Assembly: GCA_017535125.1 (NCBI GenBank)
Contig: JAFXUS010000032.1
Coordinates: 1 to 64,000 of the forward strand
DNA: 64,000 bases
From: Bacteroidales bacterium
GTDB lineage: Bacteria; Bacteroidota; Bacteroidia; Bacteroidales; UBA932
Direction: 5' to 3'
The notes beneath the pieces were generated by a model, which ran no database searches, was not told the origin of the DNA, and worked only from the letters and a program-made list of their open reading frames with translations. Position 1 is the stretch's first letter. Every line of letters begins with the position of its first letter. Below are positions 49,275-57,440 of this stretch, piece by piece. Made by a program: the position numbers and the translations under genes.

Positions 49275-50783
49275 ATGAAAAAGATTCTGTTCGTTTCCTT
49301 GCTGCTGGCGGCCGCGCTGACCGCCGGCGCGCAGCCGGGCGGCTTCCCCTTCGGGCGGCAGGCTGCCGAACCTGAGGGACTCGCCAAACCGGCGCGTCAG
49401 TTTACGCTGGACCTGACTCCGGACGGAGCCGCCCAGATGGTGGTGTACCTGCCGCAGGAGCCGAGCGGCCGTGCCGTGGTCGACTGTCCGGGCGGCGGCT
49501 ACGCCGTGTTGTCCAACACCCATGAGGGATCGGCCTGGGCGCCGTTCTTCAACGAGCGCGGCATCGCCTTCATGCTCGTGAACTACCGCATTCCCCACGG
49601 AGACCGGACCCTTCCCATCACGGACGTGGAGACGGCCATGCGCATCGTGCGCGACAGCGCCGCGGTCTGGAAGCTGAACCCGCGTGACGTCGGCATCATG
49701 GGCTCTTCCGCCGGCGGACACCTCGCGTCCACCATCGCCACGCACACGCCGTACGAGCTGCGTCCGGATTTCCAGATTCTGGTCTATCCCGTCATCACGA
49801 TGGGGCCCGGCACGCATCAGGGTTCGCTGGACGGCCTGCTCGGCGACAACCAGAACGATCCTGCGCTGGTGCGGCTCTACAGCAACCAGTACCAGGTCCA
49901 GAGCCACATCACGCCTCCGGCCTTCATCGTGCTCTCGAGCGACGACAACCTCGTGCCGCCCGTGCCGAACGCCATTGCGTACTATACCGCGATGCGCAAT
50001 GCCGGCAACAGCTGCTCGCTGCACATCTATCCGACCGGCGGCCACGGCTACGGCTACATGCCGTTCTTCGCCTACCATGACCAGATGGTCTCCGACCTCT
50101 CTTCCTGGCTGGCGAACCTGAAGGCCCCGAAGCAGGACGCCGTCCGCGTGGCCTGCATCGGTGACAGCATCACCGACGGCCACGGCCTCGACCTGCGCAC
50201 GGTCAACGGCTATCCCGCCCAGATGCAGACGATGCTGGGTGACGGCTATTTCGTGAAGAATCTCGGCGTGAGCGCCCGCACGGTGATGAGTACCGGCGAC
50301 CTGCCGTACGTGAACGAAGTCGCCTGGGCGGACGCCCTTGCGTTCCAGCCCGACGTGGTGGTGATCAAGCTCGGCACGAACGACACCAAGTCTTACAACT
50401 GGACGAACCGGAAGGCCTTCACCGCCGACCTGCAGAAGATGATCGACGCGCTCAAGGCTCTGCCTTCCAAGCCGCGCATCCTGCTCTGCACGCCGATTCC
50501 GGCCCTCAAGGACAGCTGGACCATCCAGGAGAAGCTCATCGTTGAGGAAGAGATTCCCGCCATCGAGCAGATAGCCAAGAAGAACAAGCTTGACGTAATC
50601 GATCTCCACACGGCCTTCACCGGCCAGGAGGCCCTCTACCAGGAGGACGGCATCCACCCGACCCAGCAGGGCGCCCGCAAGATTGCCGAGATCGTCGCCA
50701 AGACGATCGACCCCAACGCCCAGACCGAACAGCGCGGCTTTTTCGGTTTCGGCGGCGGCCGTCCCGCCGGTCCGCGTCCGTAA
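49275..50783 (+). CDS. Two-domain secreted esterase: alpha/beta hydrolase plus SGNH hydrolase
   Basis: A 502-residue exported protein (signal peptide ~1-20, cut near AGAQ). Domain 1 (~40-283) is an alpha/beta hydrolase with the oxyanion motif PGGGYAVLS, nucleophile Ser145 in GSSAGG and a His in GGHGYG. Domain 2 (~290-475) is an SGNH/GDSL hydrolase with Ser298 in GDSITDGHG, the GTND block (~366-369) and the Asp457/His460 pair in DGIHP. Both families include acetylxylan esterases and other carbohydrate deacetylases, so it may remove acyl groups from plant glycans. It begins 10 nt after rodA, but a functional tie to the wall cluster is not evident. Confidence 0.88.
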   Translation: MKKILFVSLLLAAALTAGAQPGGFPFGRQAAEPEGLAKPARQFTLDLTPDGAAQMVVYLPQEPSGRAVVDCPGGGYAVLSNTHEGSAWAPFFNERGIAFMLVNYRIPHGDRTLPITDVETAMRIVRDSAAVWKLNPRDVGIMGSSAGGHLASTIATHTPYELRPDFQILVYPVITMGPGTHQGSLDGLLGDNQNDPALVRLYSNQYQVQSHITPPAFIVLSSDDNLVPPVPNAIAYYTAMRNAGNSCSLHIYPTGGHGYGYMPFFAYHDQMVSDLSSWLANLKAPKQDAVRVACIGDSITDGHGLDLRTVNGYPAQMQTMLGDGYFVKNLGVSARTVMSTGDLPYVNEVAWADALAFQPDVVVIKLGTNDTKSYNWTNRKAFTADLQKMIDALKALPSKPRILLCTPIPALKDSWTIQEKLIVEEEIPAIEQIAKKNKLDVIDLHTAFTGQEALYQEDGIHPTQQGARKIAEIVAKTIDPNAQTEQRGFFGFGGGRPAGPRP

Positions 50784-50784
50784 G

Positions 50785-50810
50785 CGTCATTCCGGGCTTG
50801 ACCCGGAATC
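50785..50810. repeat. Palindromic repeat downstream of the esterase gene
   Basis: A full copy with the ATTCCGGG/CCCGGAAT stem and CTTGA-type loop, starting 2 nt after the stop codon. Confidence 0.9.
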
Positions 50811-50820
50811 TCCCGGCGCA

Positions 50821-50851
50821 TTGGTAGTTTGTGAAAAATAGCTACCTTTGC
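50821..50851 (+). promoter_or_regulatory. Promoter of split tRNA-Leu
   Basis: TTG at 50821 (-33) and TACCTTTG at 50844-50851 (-7) are separated by 20 bp, the Bacteroidota optimum. Transcription would begin at or next to the tRNA 5' end at 50858. Confidence 0.8.
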
Positions 50852-50891
50852 ACCCACGCCTTGGTGGTGGAATGGTAGACACGAGGGACTT

Positions 50892-51618
50892 ATGCTAGTT
50901 CTTTGAAATAATTATTTGTAAAACACGAGAGTTAATATTAACTTTACCATTGTGAGTAAAGTTGGATATACAGTTGATGACGTTAGGAAAGCTGTGGCTG
51001 ACAATAAATCGGTCGCAGGGGTACTACGACAGTTGGGACTAAGACCAATAGGAGGCAATTACCGAACAATCAATCGTATTATCTCCGAGAATGAGATGGA
51101 TGTGTCTCATTTTACGGGTCAAGGTTGGAACGTTGGGCTTAAGTTTAGGCCGAATAAAGAGGTATCTGATCATGAGATTTTCGTGATGAATTCGTCGTAC
51201 AAATGCTCTTGGAGACTCCGGGAACATTACAAGAAAACGACGGGTATAAGGCACTGCGAAAAATGTGGTCTGGAGACCTAGCAAGGACAACCGATACCTT
51301 TGGAAATTCATCATGTCAACGGAGACAATACAGAGATAATCGGTTAGAGAATCTCCTTTTGTTATGCCCTAACTGTCATGCGTTAACAAATAATTATCGA
51401 GGAAGAGCAAAATTGAGTGCGCGTTCTGAAAAGAATGATGTAGAATGTCGTAAAGTCAAGGAAGCCTTAACGGGTAATGCCGATGGTAATCTTGAGCCAA
51501 GCCTCCTGCGGGAGGAAGGTGCAGAGACTAGACACGACACACCTAAAGATCCTGGATCCATGGTGAAGGAATAGTCCGGACCACAAACAGAGATGGTGGC
51601 GAAAGCCATAGTGGCAAG
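50892..51618 (+). ncRNA. Group I self-splicing intron in tRNA-Leu(UAA)
   Basis: The 727-nt intron starts after U34 and ends in the expected terminal G (51618). The 3' part holds catalytic-core sequences of tRNA-type (IC3-like) group I introns: CTTGAGCCAAGCC near 51491, GGTGCAGAGACTA near 51518, and AATAGTCC near 51570. GACTA (51526-51530) pairs with TAGTC (51572-51576) as P7. P1 can form between the exon end GGACU and AGUUC just inside the intron. A degenerate HNH endonuclease frame occupies the 5' two thirds. Confidence 0.88.
50952..51430 (+). pseudogene. Decayed HNH homing endonuclease in the intron
   Basis: From GTG 50952 the frame encodes an N-terminal DNA-binding-like part (VRKAVADNKSVAGVLRQLGL), then HCEKCGLET, and stops at TAG. 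Reading through the stop gives QGQPIPLEIHHVNGDNT, the core of an HNH nuclease. A two-base insertion near 51333 then shifts to the frame encoding DNRLENLLLLCPNCHALTNN. The CxxC, HH and second CxxC parts are thus all present but split by one stop and one frameshift. The gene probably once mobilised the intron and is now inactive. Confidence 0.85.
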
Positions 51619-51674
51619 AAAATCCCTTGGCCCGAAACGGCCGTATGGGTTCGAGTCCCATCCGAGGCACGCGT

Positions 51675-51712
51675 AAATCCAACTGCTTGTTTATCAGGCG
51701 GTTGGATTTTTG
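51675..51712 (+). terminator. Intrinsic terminator of tRNA-Leu
   Basis: The stem AAATCCAAC/GTTGGATTT with an inner GC pair, followed by a short T run, begins 6 nt after the tRNA 3' end. Confidence 0.8.
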
Positions 51713-51804
51713 TTTGAGGGCATATGCCCGCAAGTAAAACCATATTTCCCTCTTAATCAAGAGTTTCCAAAAACGGGGCGTGGCGGAATCTGCGGAAGAA
51801 TGTT

Positions 51805-51812
51805 TATCTTTG
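51805..51812 (+). promoter_or_regulatory. Promoter box for the thioredoxin-like gene
   Basis: TATCTTTG fits TAnnTTTG and lies 15 nt upstream of ATG 51828. The in-frame GTG at 51780 lies upstream of it and is therefore not the start. Confidence 0.65.
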
Positions 51813-51827
51813 GAAAAACAAAAGAAG

Positions 51828-52910
51828 ATGAGTAGTGTATTCAAGAACGATTTCCTGGTAGCGGCGATGGTGCTGCTGACCGTTGTTTCCTGCAAGAATT
51901 CCAGCATCGACTGTGTCGTCAAGGGCACCGTCCAAGGTGTCAAGGACGGGGCGGAACTCGTATTGCTGGATGAATGGAACAACTGGAAGGCCATTTCCAC
52001 TACGACTGTTGAAAATGGGGTCTTCGAATTTCATCCCCGCATTTCGGCTCCGACCCACGTTTACCTGTATGCCAGTGATCCCGAGGACGTATTTGCCAAT
52101 CCGTATGACGGGGGCCAGCTGAAAGATTTCTTCCTGGACCCCGGCACCATCCTCGTCGATGTCCGGGCCGAAGATGAACTTGACATGGGTACGGGCGCGA
52201 CAGGAACGGCCCTGAATGATGCTTTCCACCAGATTCTGACTGCAGATCCTGATGCCCGGGAGACTCTTTGGGAGGCGGCAATCCGGGATGAACGGACGAA
52301 TCTCCTGGCCTTGGTCCATGCGGACGCTTTCCCCGACGATCTCGATCGCGCGGAGGAAATCCTTGGCCATTTGTCCCCGGACCAGGCCAAGACCTATAAG
52401 AAGTATATCTCTACCTTGAAAAAGAACCTGGTCCGCAAAGCGGAAAGGGCGGAACGCAGGAAACAAGCCGCAGAAGAGGAAGTCAGCCTCGTCGGTCAGC
52501 ATTACATCGACATGGAATATCCGAATGTGGACGACATCCCCGTCCGCCTGAGCGCCGTCGTTGACAATCCGGAAACCCGCTATGTCATCCTGGATTTCTG
52601 GGCGACCTGGTGCTTGAATTGCGTGAAATCCCTCCCCACGCTGAAGGAGGTCTATGCCAAGTACCACGACAAGGGTCTGGTGATCTTCAGTATATCCCAG
52701 GATTCCAAAGCCAACGAATGGAAAGCATTCGTTGAGAAGAATGAAATGACCTGGATCAACGTGTTGGCCAGCAGCGACAGCAAGGTTTATAAGGATTACT
52801 GCATCGAGTTTATCCCGAAGGTCTTCCTGATTGACTGCCGGACCGGGGAAATCCTGGTCCACGAAGGCCATCCGGACCTTGACGCCGTCCTCTCCGGACT
52901 TCTGCCGTAA
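51828..52910 (+). CDS. TlpA/thioredoxin-like lipoprotein
   Basis: A 360-residue lipoprotein (signal to VVSC near residue 18). The N-terminal beta region has CVVKGTVQGVKDGAELVLLD, as in the DUF4369 domain that often precedes thioredoxins in Bacteroidota. A helical middle follows, then a thioredoxin fold from ~245 with DFWATWCLNCVKSLP (active CLNC) and a cis-proline-like IEFIPKVFLI. Likely a periplasmic thiol oxidoreductase. Confidence 0.88.
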   Translation: MSSVFKNDFLVAAMVLLTVVSCKNSSIDCVVKGTVQGVKDGAELVLLDEWNNWKAISTTTVENGVFEFHPRISAPTHVYLYASDPEDVFANPYDGGQLKDFFLDPGTILVDVRAEDELDMGTGATGTALNDAFHQILTADPDARETLWEAAIRDERTNLLALVHADAFPDDLDRAEEILGHLSPDQAKTYKKYISTLKKNLVRKAERAERRKQAAEEEVSLVGQHYIDMEYPNVDDIPVRLSAVVDNPETRYVILDFWATWCLNCVKSLPTLKEVYAKYHDKGLVIFSISQDSKANEWKAFVEKNEMTWINVLASSDSKVYKDYCIEFIPKVFLIDCRTGEILVHEGHPDLDAVLSGLLP

Positions 52911-52980
52911 ATACGCAACGGGAATCATCTCAGCATCGGAGCGTGCTGAGTTCAGGTCGATAGTTTGGTGATGCCGGCCG

Positions 52981-53214
52981 GGGCCGGGCAGGTTCAGCCT
53001 CCAGATAGTATCGCCCCGTTCCCAATCTTTTGAAGCCGTGACCGACAGCAAGGGCGCATTCACCATCAATCTGGATGGTTTCGAATGGGGAACCGCCATT
53101 GCCGCCGGCACCAAGTCGGTGTCGCTCACATCCGGCAAACACACGATTACCGCTTCCTATACGCTCACTGACGAGACCAGCGAAACGCTGGAACTCATGG
53201 TGAACGTGGAATAG
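52981..53214 (+). pseudogene. Remnant of a secreted beta-domain protein
   Basis: Between 52911 and 53234 (324 bp) no intact gene is present. A plus-strand frame without a start codon encodes a protein-like tail ending at TAG 53214: FTINLDGFEWGTAIAAGT, SVSLTSGKHTITASYTLTD, ETLELMVNVE. The pattern resembles Ig-like or PEGA-type beta domains of cell-surface proteins. It could be the surviving 3' end of a deleted gene. Confidence 0.4.
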
Positions 53215-53234
53215 CAAAGAGAGAAAAAAAGGCG

Positions 53235-53879
53235 TTATCTGCCGATGAAAGCAACGATCTTCTCCACGGCCTCGTCCTCGGTCAGGTAGTCCATGTCGAG
53301 GATGATGTCGTAGTTGCGCATGTCGTAGCGGCTGAGGCCGGTGTAGCGCTGCATATAGTTGTCACGGCCCTTGTCCGTTTCCTCCATCAGGTTGATGGCC
53401 TCCTCGCGGGTCATGCCCTGCTTGGCCATGATGCGCTCGATGCGACGCTCCTTGGAGGCGGTAATGAAGATGTCCACCTTGTTGGGGCGATCCTTCAGCA
53501 CGAAGAAGGCAGAGCGGCCGGCGATGACGCAGGAACCCTCGTCGGCAAAGGCGTTGAGGATTTCCTTTTCGGCGTCGAAGAGGTCCTGCAAGGTCACGGC
53601 TTCCTTGTATTCACGGGAGAAGGTATATCCACCTACCTTGAAGGAGGATTTGTTGGAGGGTGAAACCTGATCGAACAAATCCGTGAACCAGTTCTTCTTC
53701 TTTTTCTTCAGATGCTCGATGCTTTCTCTGTTCAGGTTGAATTTCTCTTCCAGCTCCTTGAGGAGCCGCTTGTCGCTGTAGTTTACACCGAGTTTCTCCG
53801 CCAGCTTCCGGCCCACGGTGCCGCCACCGGAGCCGACTTCACGGCTGATCGTAATGACAAAAGGATCGTTGAGTTTCAT
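53235..53879 (-). CDS. Cytidylate kinase-like protein
   Basis: A 214-residue P-loop protein of the cytidylate kinase-like (AAA_26) family common in anaerobes. The nucleotide loop is ITISREVGSGGGTVGRKLAE. Later blocks are CVIAGRSAFFVLKD, VDIFITASKERRIERIM with the Arg-rich lid, and DIILDMDYLTEDEA. A Lys run (KKKKKNWFTDLF) lies near ~60. The substrate is not established for this family. ATG 53879 gives the expected N-terminus; the open frame upstream adds 11 unlikely residues. Confidence 0.85.
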   Translation of the reverse strand: MKLNDPFVITISREVGSGGGTVGRKLAEKLGVNYSDKRLLKELEEKFNLNRESIEHLKKKKKNWFTDLFDQVSPSNKSSFKVGGYTFSREYKEAVTLQDLFDAEKEILNAFADEGSCVIAGRSAFFVLKDRPNKVDIFITASKERRIERIMAKQGMTREEAINLMEETDKGRDNYMQRYTGLSRYDMRNYDIILDMDYLTEDEAVEKIVAFIGR

Positions 53880-53940
53880 ATTGCTCCAATTTTTGGTAAA
53901 AATAAAAAACAAACATTAAACAAGCAAGGGACATCCGCAT

Positions 53941-55221
53941 TCATATTGTCTTGTCGAGCCATTTTCTCCGGTGGATGTACACGGCGCACTGGACCCAGAT
54001 GCAGAGCGAATAGATGGCGTCGGCCGTCCAGCACACGGCGATGCTTGAGTGAAGGATGCCGATGATGACGGTGCAGTACACGGCATAGATGCACAGGGCC
54101 ACGACGTCGAAGCGGAGGCAGACGCGCGTGTCTCCCGTGCCCGCGACCGACTGCAGATACACGTTCCACGGCAGGGTGACGACGGTAGCGGCGCACATCA
54201 CCCACAGGGTGGGAACGGAGGCGCCGACCAGGCTGGGGATATCGGTGAACAGGCCGATGATCAGGTGCGGGAACAGGGCGAAAAGAATCAGCAACGGCAG
54301 CATGGTGACGGCGCAGAGCATGACCACGCGCCGGATCACCTGCGTCACGCCCTCGGGATGGCCTTCGCCGATGATGTTGCTCACCAGCGTCGCCGCCGTG
54401 GAGGCGAAGGCCGCCGAGAAGACGAACGGCACCTCGGAGATGCTGCGCACGATGTTGGCGATGGCCAGCTGCTCCTCGCCCAGGTGCTCGATGAAGAGGA
54501 AGAACAGCAGCCACACGGAGACGTTCAGCACATACTCCACCATGACCCACGAGGCCGTGGCGAAAATATGCCTGAGCTCCTTCCAGACTGGTTTGATAAT
54601 CTTCTGCAGGCCGTATTTCGGGTCGGCTGTGAAGGCGGCCCAGACGACGAAGAAGAGGAAGGAAATGCCTTCCGCGATGGTCGATGCCAGGGCGGCGCCC
54701 TTGATGCCCATCGCCGGCGCCCCCAGGTGGCCGAAGATGAGCACCCAGTCCAGGAAGATGTTGCTGCTGACCAGCACGATGGAGTTCCAGGTCAGGCTCT
54801 TCGTCTCCCGCGTCCCCACGTAGAAGGCGCGGAACAGCGCCGTCATGAAGGCGAAGAGCAGCCCCGGAATACGCCAGTTCACATAGACGACGGACGCCTT
54901 GAAGATGTTCTCCGACCGCAGGATCCCCCGGAGCAGGGGCGGGGACAGGAGATACGAAAGGACCATGGTCAGGACGGCCAGGGCCGCCAGGAACCACACG
55001 CCCTGCCAGAACACGCGCCCGATGGCGCCGAAGCCCGTTCCCTTCTCGTATGCCTCTCCGTTGCGCCGCCCGATGATGATCTGGACCCCGATGGAGAAGC
55101 CGAATCCGAGCATGTACAGGATGGTGAAATACACGCCGGCAATGGCCGAGGCGCCCAGTTCCACCTCGCCCACCCGGCCCAGGAAGGCCGTGTCGGTCAT
55201 CCCCAGCAGCTCCTCCATCAC
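53941..55221 (-). CDS. MATE-family efflux transporter, start unclear
   Basis: A 426-residue polytopic protein with about twelve helices in two halves, matching MATE multidrug exporters (GMTDTAFLGRVGEVELGASA near the N-terminus, SIGVQIIIGRRNGE). Substrates unknown. ATG 55221 falls inside the first helix. Thirty upstream in-frame codons encode a plausible MATE N-terminus (WRITLPILVALV) back to the end of the preceding gene, but hold no ATG or TTG and only a GTG next to 55221. The true start may be a rare codon such as ATT 55260, or the 5' end may be mutated. Confidence 0.8.
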   Translation of the reverse strand: MMEELLGMTDTAFLGRVGEVELGASAIAGVYFTILYMLGFGFSIGVQIIIGRRNGEAYEKGTGFGAIGRVFWQGVWFLAALAVLTMVLSYLLSPPLLRGILRSENIFKASVVYVNWRIPGLLFAFMTALFRAFYVGTRETKSLTWNSIVLVSSNIFLDWVLIFGHLGAPAMGIKGAALASTIAEGISFLFFVVWAAFTADPKYGLQKIIKPVWKELRHIFATASWVMVEYVLNVSVWLLFFLFIEHLGEEQLAIANIVRSISEVPFVFSAAFASTAATLVSNIIGEGHPEGVTQVIRRVVMLCAVTMLPLLILFALFPHLIIGLFTDIPSLVGASVPTLWVMCAATVVTLPWNVYLQSVAGTGDTRVCLRFDVVALCIYAVYCTVIIGILHSSIAVCWTADAIYSLCIWVQCAVYIHRRKWLDKTI

Positions 55222-55306
55222 CAGGGCTACCAGGATGGGGAGGGTTATCCTCCAAATGGTTTTGAAGGAATACCGCTGCGGGAGTCTGTATGACTTGTTT
55301 TCCGTA

Positions 55307-55867
55307 TTAGAAGATATAACCGATCGCGAGCGTCAGCATGTTGCTCTTTTCCGTGACACCGGCTTCCTTGCTGCAATTCAGCAGCCCGAATTTGTAGCCG
55401 AGCTTCACACGGAATACTTCACTGATGTCACACCAGATACCGCCTCCGAGGGCCACGCCAAACCGCTTGTCCTCCTTGGCGTAATAGTCGTAATTCGTGG
55501 AAATGTCCTTGCAGAAGAGCCCGTAATAGAGCGTCGGGCCGGCAAAGAGCGAAAGCCGGGCACTTCTTCTGTCAGAGAGGCAGAGATTGAAGTCGATGGG
55601 GGCGAAAAGACCGAGCTCCCTGTACTTGACTCCGTAATTGTTGGTAAAGAAAAAGTCGATGCCCAAACCCGGGGCGACGGAGAGGGAGCCGACGATCGGG
55701 ATGTTGTAATCCACCGCGGCCGCGACGCCGTTGTAGTACTGTGTCGCGCGCACGCCTCCCATCTCGGTCCTCAGCGAGTTCATTTGATAACCCACCTGCA
55801 CGCTGAACTGCGCATGAGCTATCGCTGAAATCATCAGCGCAATGGCCAGTAAAAATACTTTTCTCAT
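55307..55867 (-). CDS. Outer-membrane beta-barrel protein
   Basis: A 186-residue protein with a signal peptide (MRKVFLLAIALMISAIAHA, then Q) and alternating beta-strand sequence ending in an aromatic residue (LTLAIGYIF), typical of small outer-membrane barrels. Strands such as FSVQVGYQM, LSVAPGLGIDFFF, FGVALGGGIWCDI and FRVKLGYKFGLLN fit an eight-stranded OmpX/PorT-like barrel. Function unknown. It lies 13 nt after the M28 peptidase gene. Confidence 0.83.
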   Translation of the reverse strand: MRKVFLLAIALMISAIAHAQFSVQVGYQMNSLRTEMGGVRATQYYNGVAAAVDYNIPIVGSLSVAPGLGIDFFFTNNYGVKYRELGLFAPIDFNLCLSDRRSARLSLFAGPTLYYGLFCKDISTNYDYYAKEDKRFGVALGGGIWCDISEVFRVKLGYKFGLLNCSKEAGVTEKSNMLTLAIGYIF

Positions 55868-55880
55868 AATTGTCGTATTA

Positions 55881-57428
55881 TTAATTGGTTAGTAACGAAA
55901 GTGCAACACTGAAAACCAGGTTTATATTGGCCAGGGTTCCGCTCAGGTCCCAGTCTTCCCGGTATTCGTCGCAAGGTTTGTGGTACCAGCTGGCCATCGG
56001 GTATTTGTCGGGCTTGGATGGATCGGCCGGTTCGAGGCCGTTCTCCATCACCACGGCGGGAACGCCTTTTTTCACAAAGTTGTAATGGTCCGACCGGTAG
56101 AACCAGCCGTCCGAATTGTCATCGTCAAAGAAGATATAGCGTCCCTGGGCGGCCGCGGCGGCCACATAATAGGGATCCAGGACACTCTGGCCCCCGCCCA
56201 GGATGACGACGTCGCGCGTGAGCGGAGCGGGGCCAATGCTCTCATAATTCAGGCACGCGAGCGTTTTCTCCATCGGGACCACCGGGTGCTCGCAATAATA
56301 GGCCGACCCGAACAGGCCGCTCTCTTCCGAGGAAGGAAACAGGAATAGGACGCTGCGGCGGGGCCGGATCTTTAAATCCCGGAATTTCCGGGCCGTGAGC
56401 AGGGCGCCCGCCACGCCGGAGGCATTGTCGGCCGCGCCGTTGTAGATGCTGTCTTTCTTTTCATCAGGCGCGCCGATGCCCAGATGGTCCCAGTGGGCGC
56501 TTACGACCACCAAGCCGCCGTCTTCCTCGGCTCCGCGAAGGATACCTCCCACATTGCGGGTCTCCCGGATATCGTACGAGACCGCCATCTTCACATCTCC
56601 CGTCACCTTCAGCGGGAAGCTCCGGAAGCCGGGCTTCTTGGCATCGGCCAGGGCCTTTTCCATATCCATTCCGGCGGCCGAGAAGATCTTGCGGGCACCT
56701 TCCTCATGCAGCCAGCCCTTCACGCCCAGCTCGCCGGCATTCCCCGTCTCGGGGTCGTACAGGGCCAGGTTGTCCTCCAGATGGCCGTTCACGCACACGT
56801 GCCAGCCGTAGCTGGCCGCCTCGGTGTTGTGCAGCACCAGGCAGCCGGCGGCACCCTGGCGCATGGCTTCCTCGAACTTGTACAGCCAGCGGCCGTAGTA
56901 GGTCATGTTGCGGCCCTGAAAGAGAGAGGGGTCGTAGTAGCCGGGATCGTTCACCATGGCGATCACGATCTTTCCCTTTACGTCGATACCCGCATAATCG
57001 TCCCAGCCGAATTCCGGCGCGTGGATGCCAAAGCCGCAAAAGACGAACTCGGCCTTGGGAATTTCCACCTTGTCTGCGGCCCGGGAGGTCCAGACGATCA
57101 GGTCCTCCGGATATCGGAGCTGCGCCTTTTTCTTTCCCTTCACGGTGATCCGGTTGCCCTCCGGCCGGGCCGTGACGGAAAGCATCTGGAACGGCTGGAA
57201 CCAACTGCCGTCAAAGGCGGGCTCCAGGCCCAGGGATTCCAGCTCCCCGGCCAGATAGTTCACCGTAAGGTCCTCGTACGGGGTCATCGGCTTTCGTCCT
57301 CCCATCCGGTCCGACGCGAGGGCCTGAACCCAGGCACGGAGCGAGGCCTCGTTATCCCGGGCGGGCACCTGCGCCATGGCGGCCAGGGACCCGGCAAGAA
57401 GGGAAAGGACCAGGAATATCTTTTTCAT
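55881..57428 (-). CDS. Secreted M28 zinc aminopeptidase
   Basis: A 515-residue exported peptidase (signal MKKIFLVLSLLAGSLAAMA, then Q). A PA-like inserted domain (~130-260, VEIPKAEFVFCGFGIHAPE) precedes the M28 catalytic domain. Probable zinc ligands and catalytic residues are in VVSAHWDHLG (His/Asp), AADNASGVAG (Asp), PSSEESGLFGS (Glu pair) and SDHYNFVKKG (late His). It likely trims peptides in the periplasm or outside the cell. It starts 12 nt after the phosphatase gene. Confidence 0.9.
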   Translation of the reverse strand: MKKIFLVLSLLAGSLAAMAQVPARDNEASLRAWVQALASDRMGGRKPMTPYEDLTVNYLAGELESLGLEPAFDGSWFQPFQMLSVTARPEGNRITVKGKKKAQLRYPEDLIVWTSRAADKVEIPKAEFVFCGFGIHAPEFGWDDYAGIDVKGKIVIAMVNDPGYYDPSLFQGRNMTYYGRWLYKFEEAMRQGAAGCLVLHNTEAASYGWHVCVNGHLEDNLALYDPETGNAGELGVKGWLHEEGARKIFSAAGMDMEKALADAKKPGFRSFPLKVTGDVKMAVSYDIRETRNVGGILRGAEEDGGLVVVSAHWDHLGIGAPDEKKDSIYNGAADNASGVAGALLTARKFRDLKIRPRRSVLFLFPSSEESGLFGSAYYCEHPVVPMEKTLACLNYESIGPAPLTRDVVILGGGQSVLDPYYVAAAAAQGRYIFFDDDNSDGWFYRSDHYNFVKKGVPAVVMENGLEPADPSKPDKYPMASWYHKPCDEYREDWDLSGTLANINLVFSVALSLLTN

Positions 57429-57440
57429 GACAGGTCTCGT

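Larger units (their letters stand above)
50858..51669 (+). tRNA. tRNA-Leu (anticodon UAA), split by a group I intron
   Basis: The exons are 50858-50891 (34 nt, ending at U34) and 51619-51669. Joined they form an 85-nt class II tRNA: acceptor GCCTTGG/CCGAGGC, short D-stem GTG/CAC, anticodon stem AGGGA/TCCCT with loop CTTAAAA, long variable arm GGCC-CGAAAC-GGCC, T-stem ATGGG/CCCAT with loop TTCGAGT, discriminator A. The intron sits between U34 and A35, the position used by the cyanobacterial and plastid tRNA-Leu(UAA) intron. CCA is not encoded. Confidence 0.92.

Noticed and set aside
51543..51743. Minus-strand frame across the tRNA-Leu 3' half
   Set aside because: It translates tRNA and intron sequence; such peptides are common false annotations.
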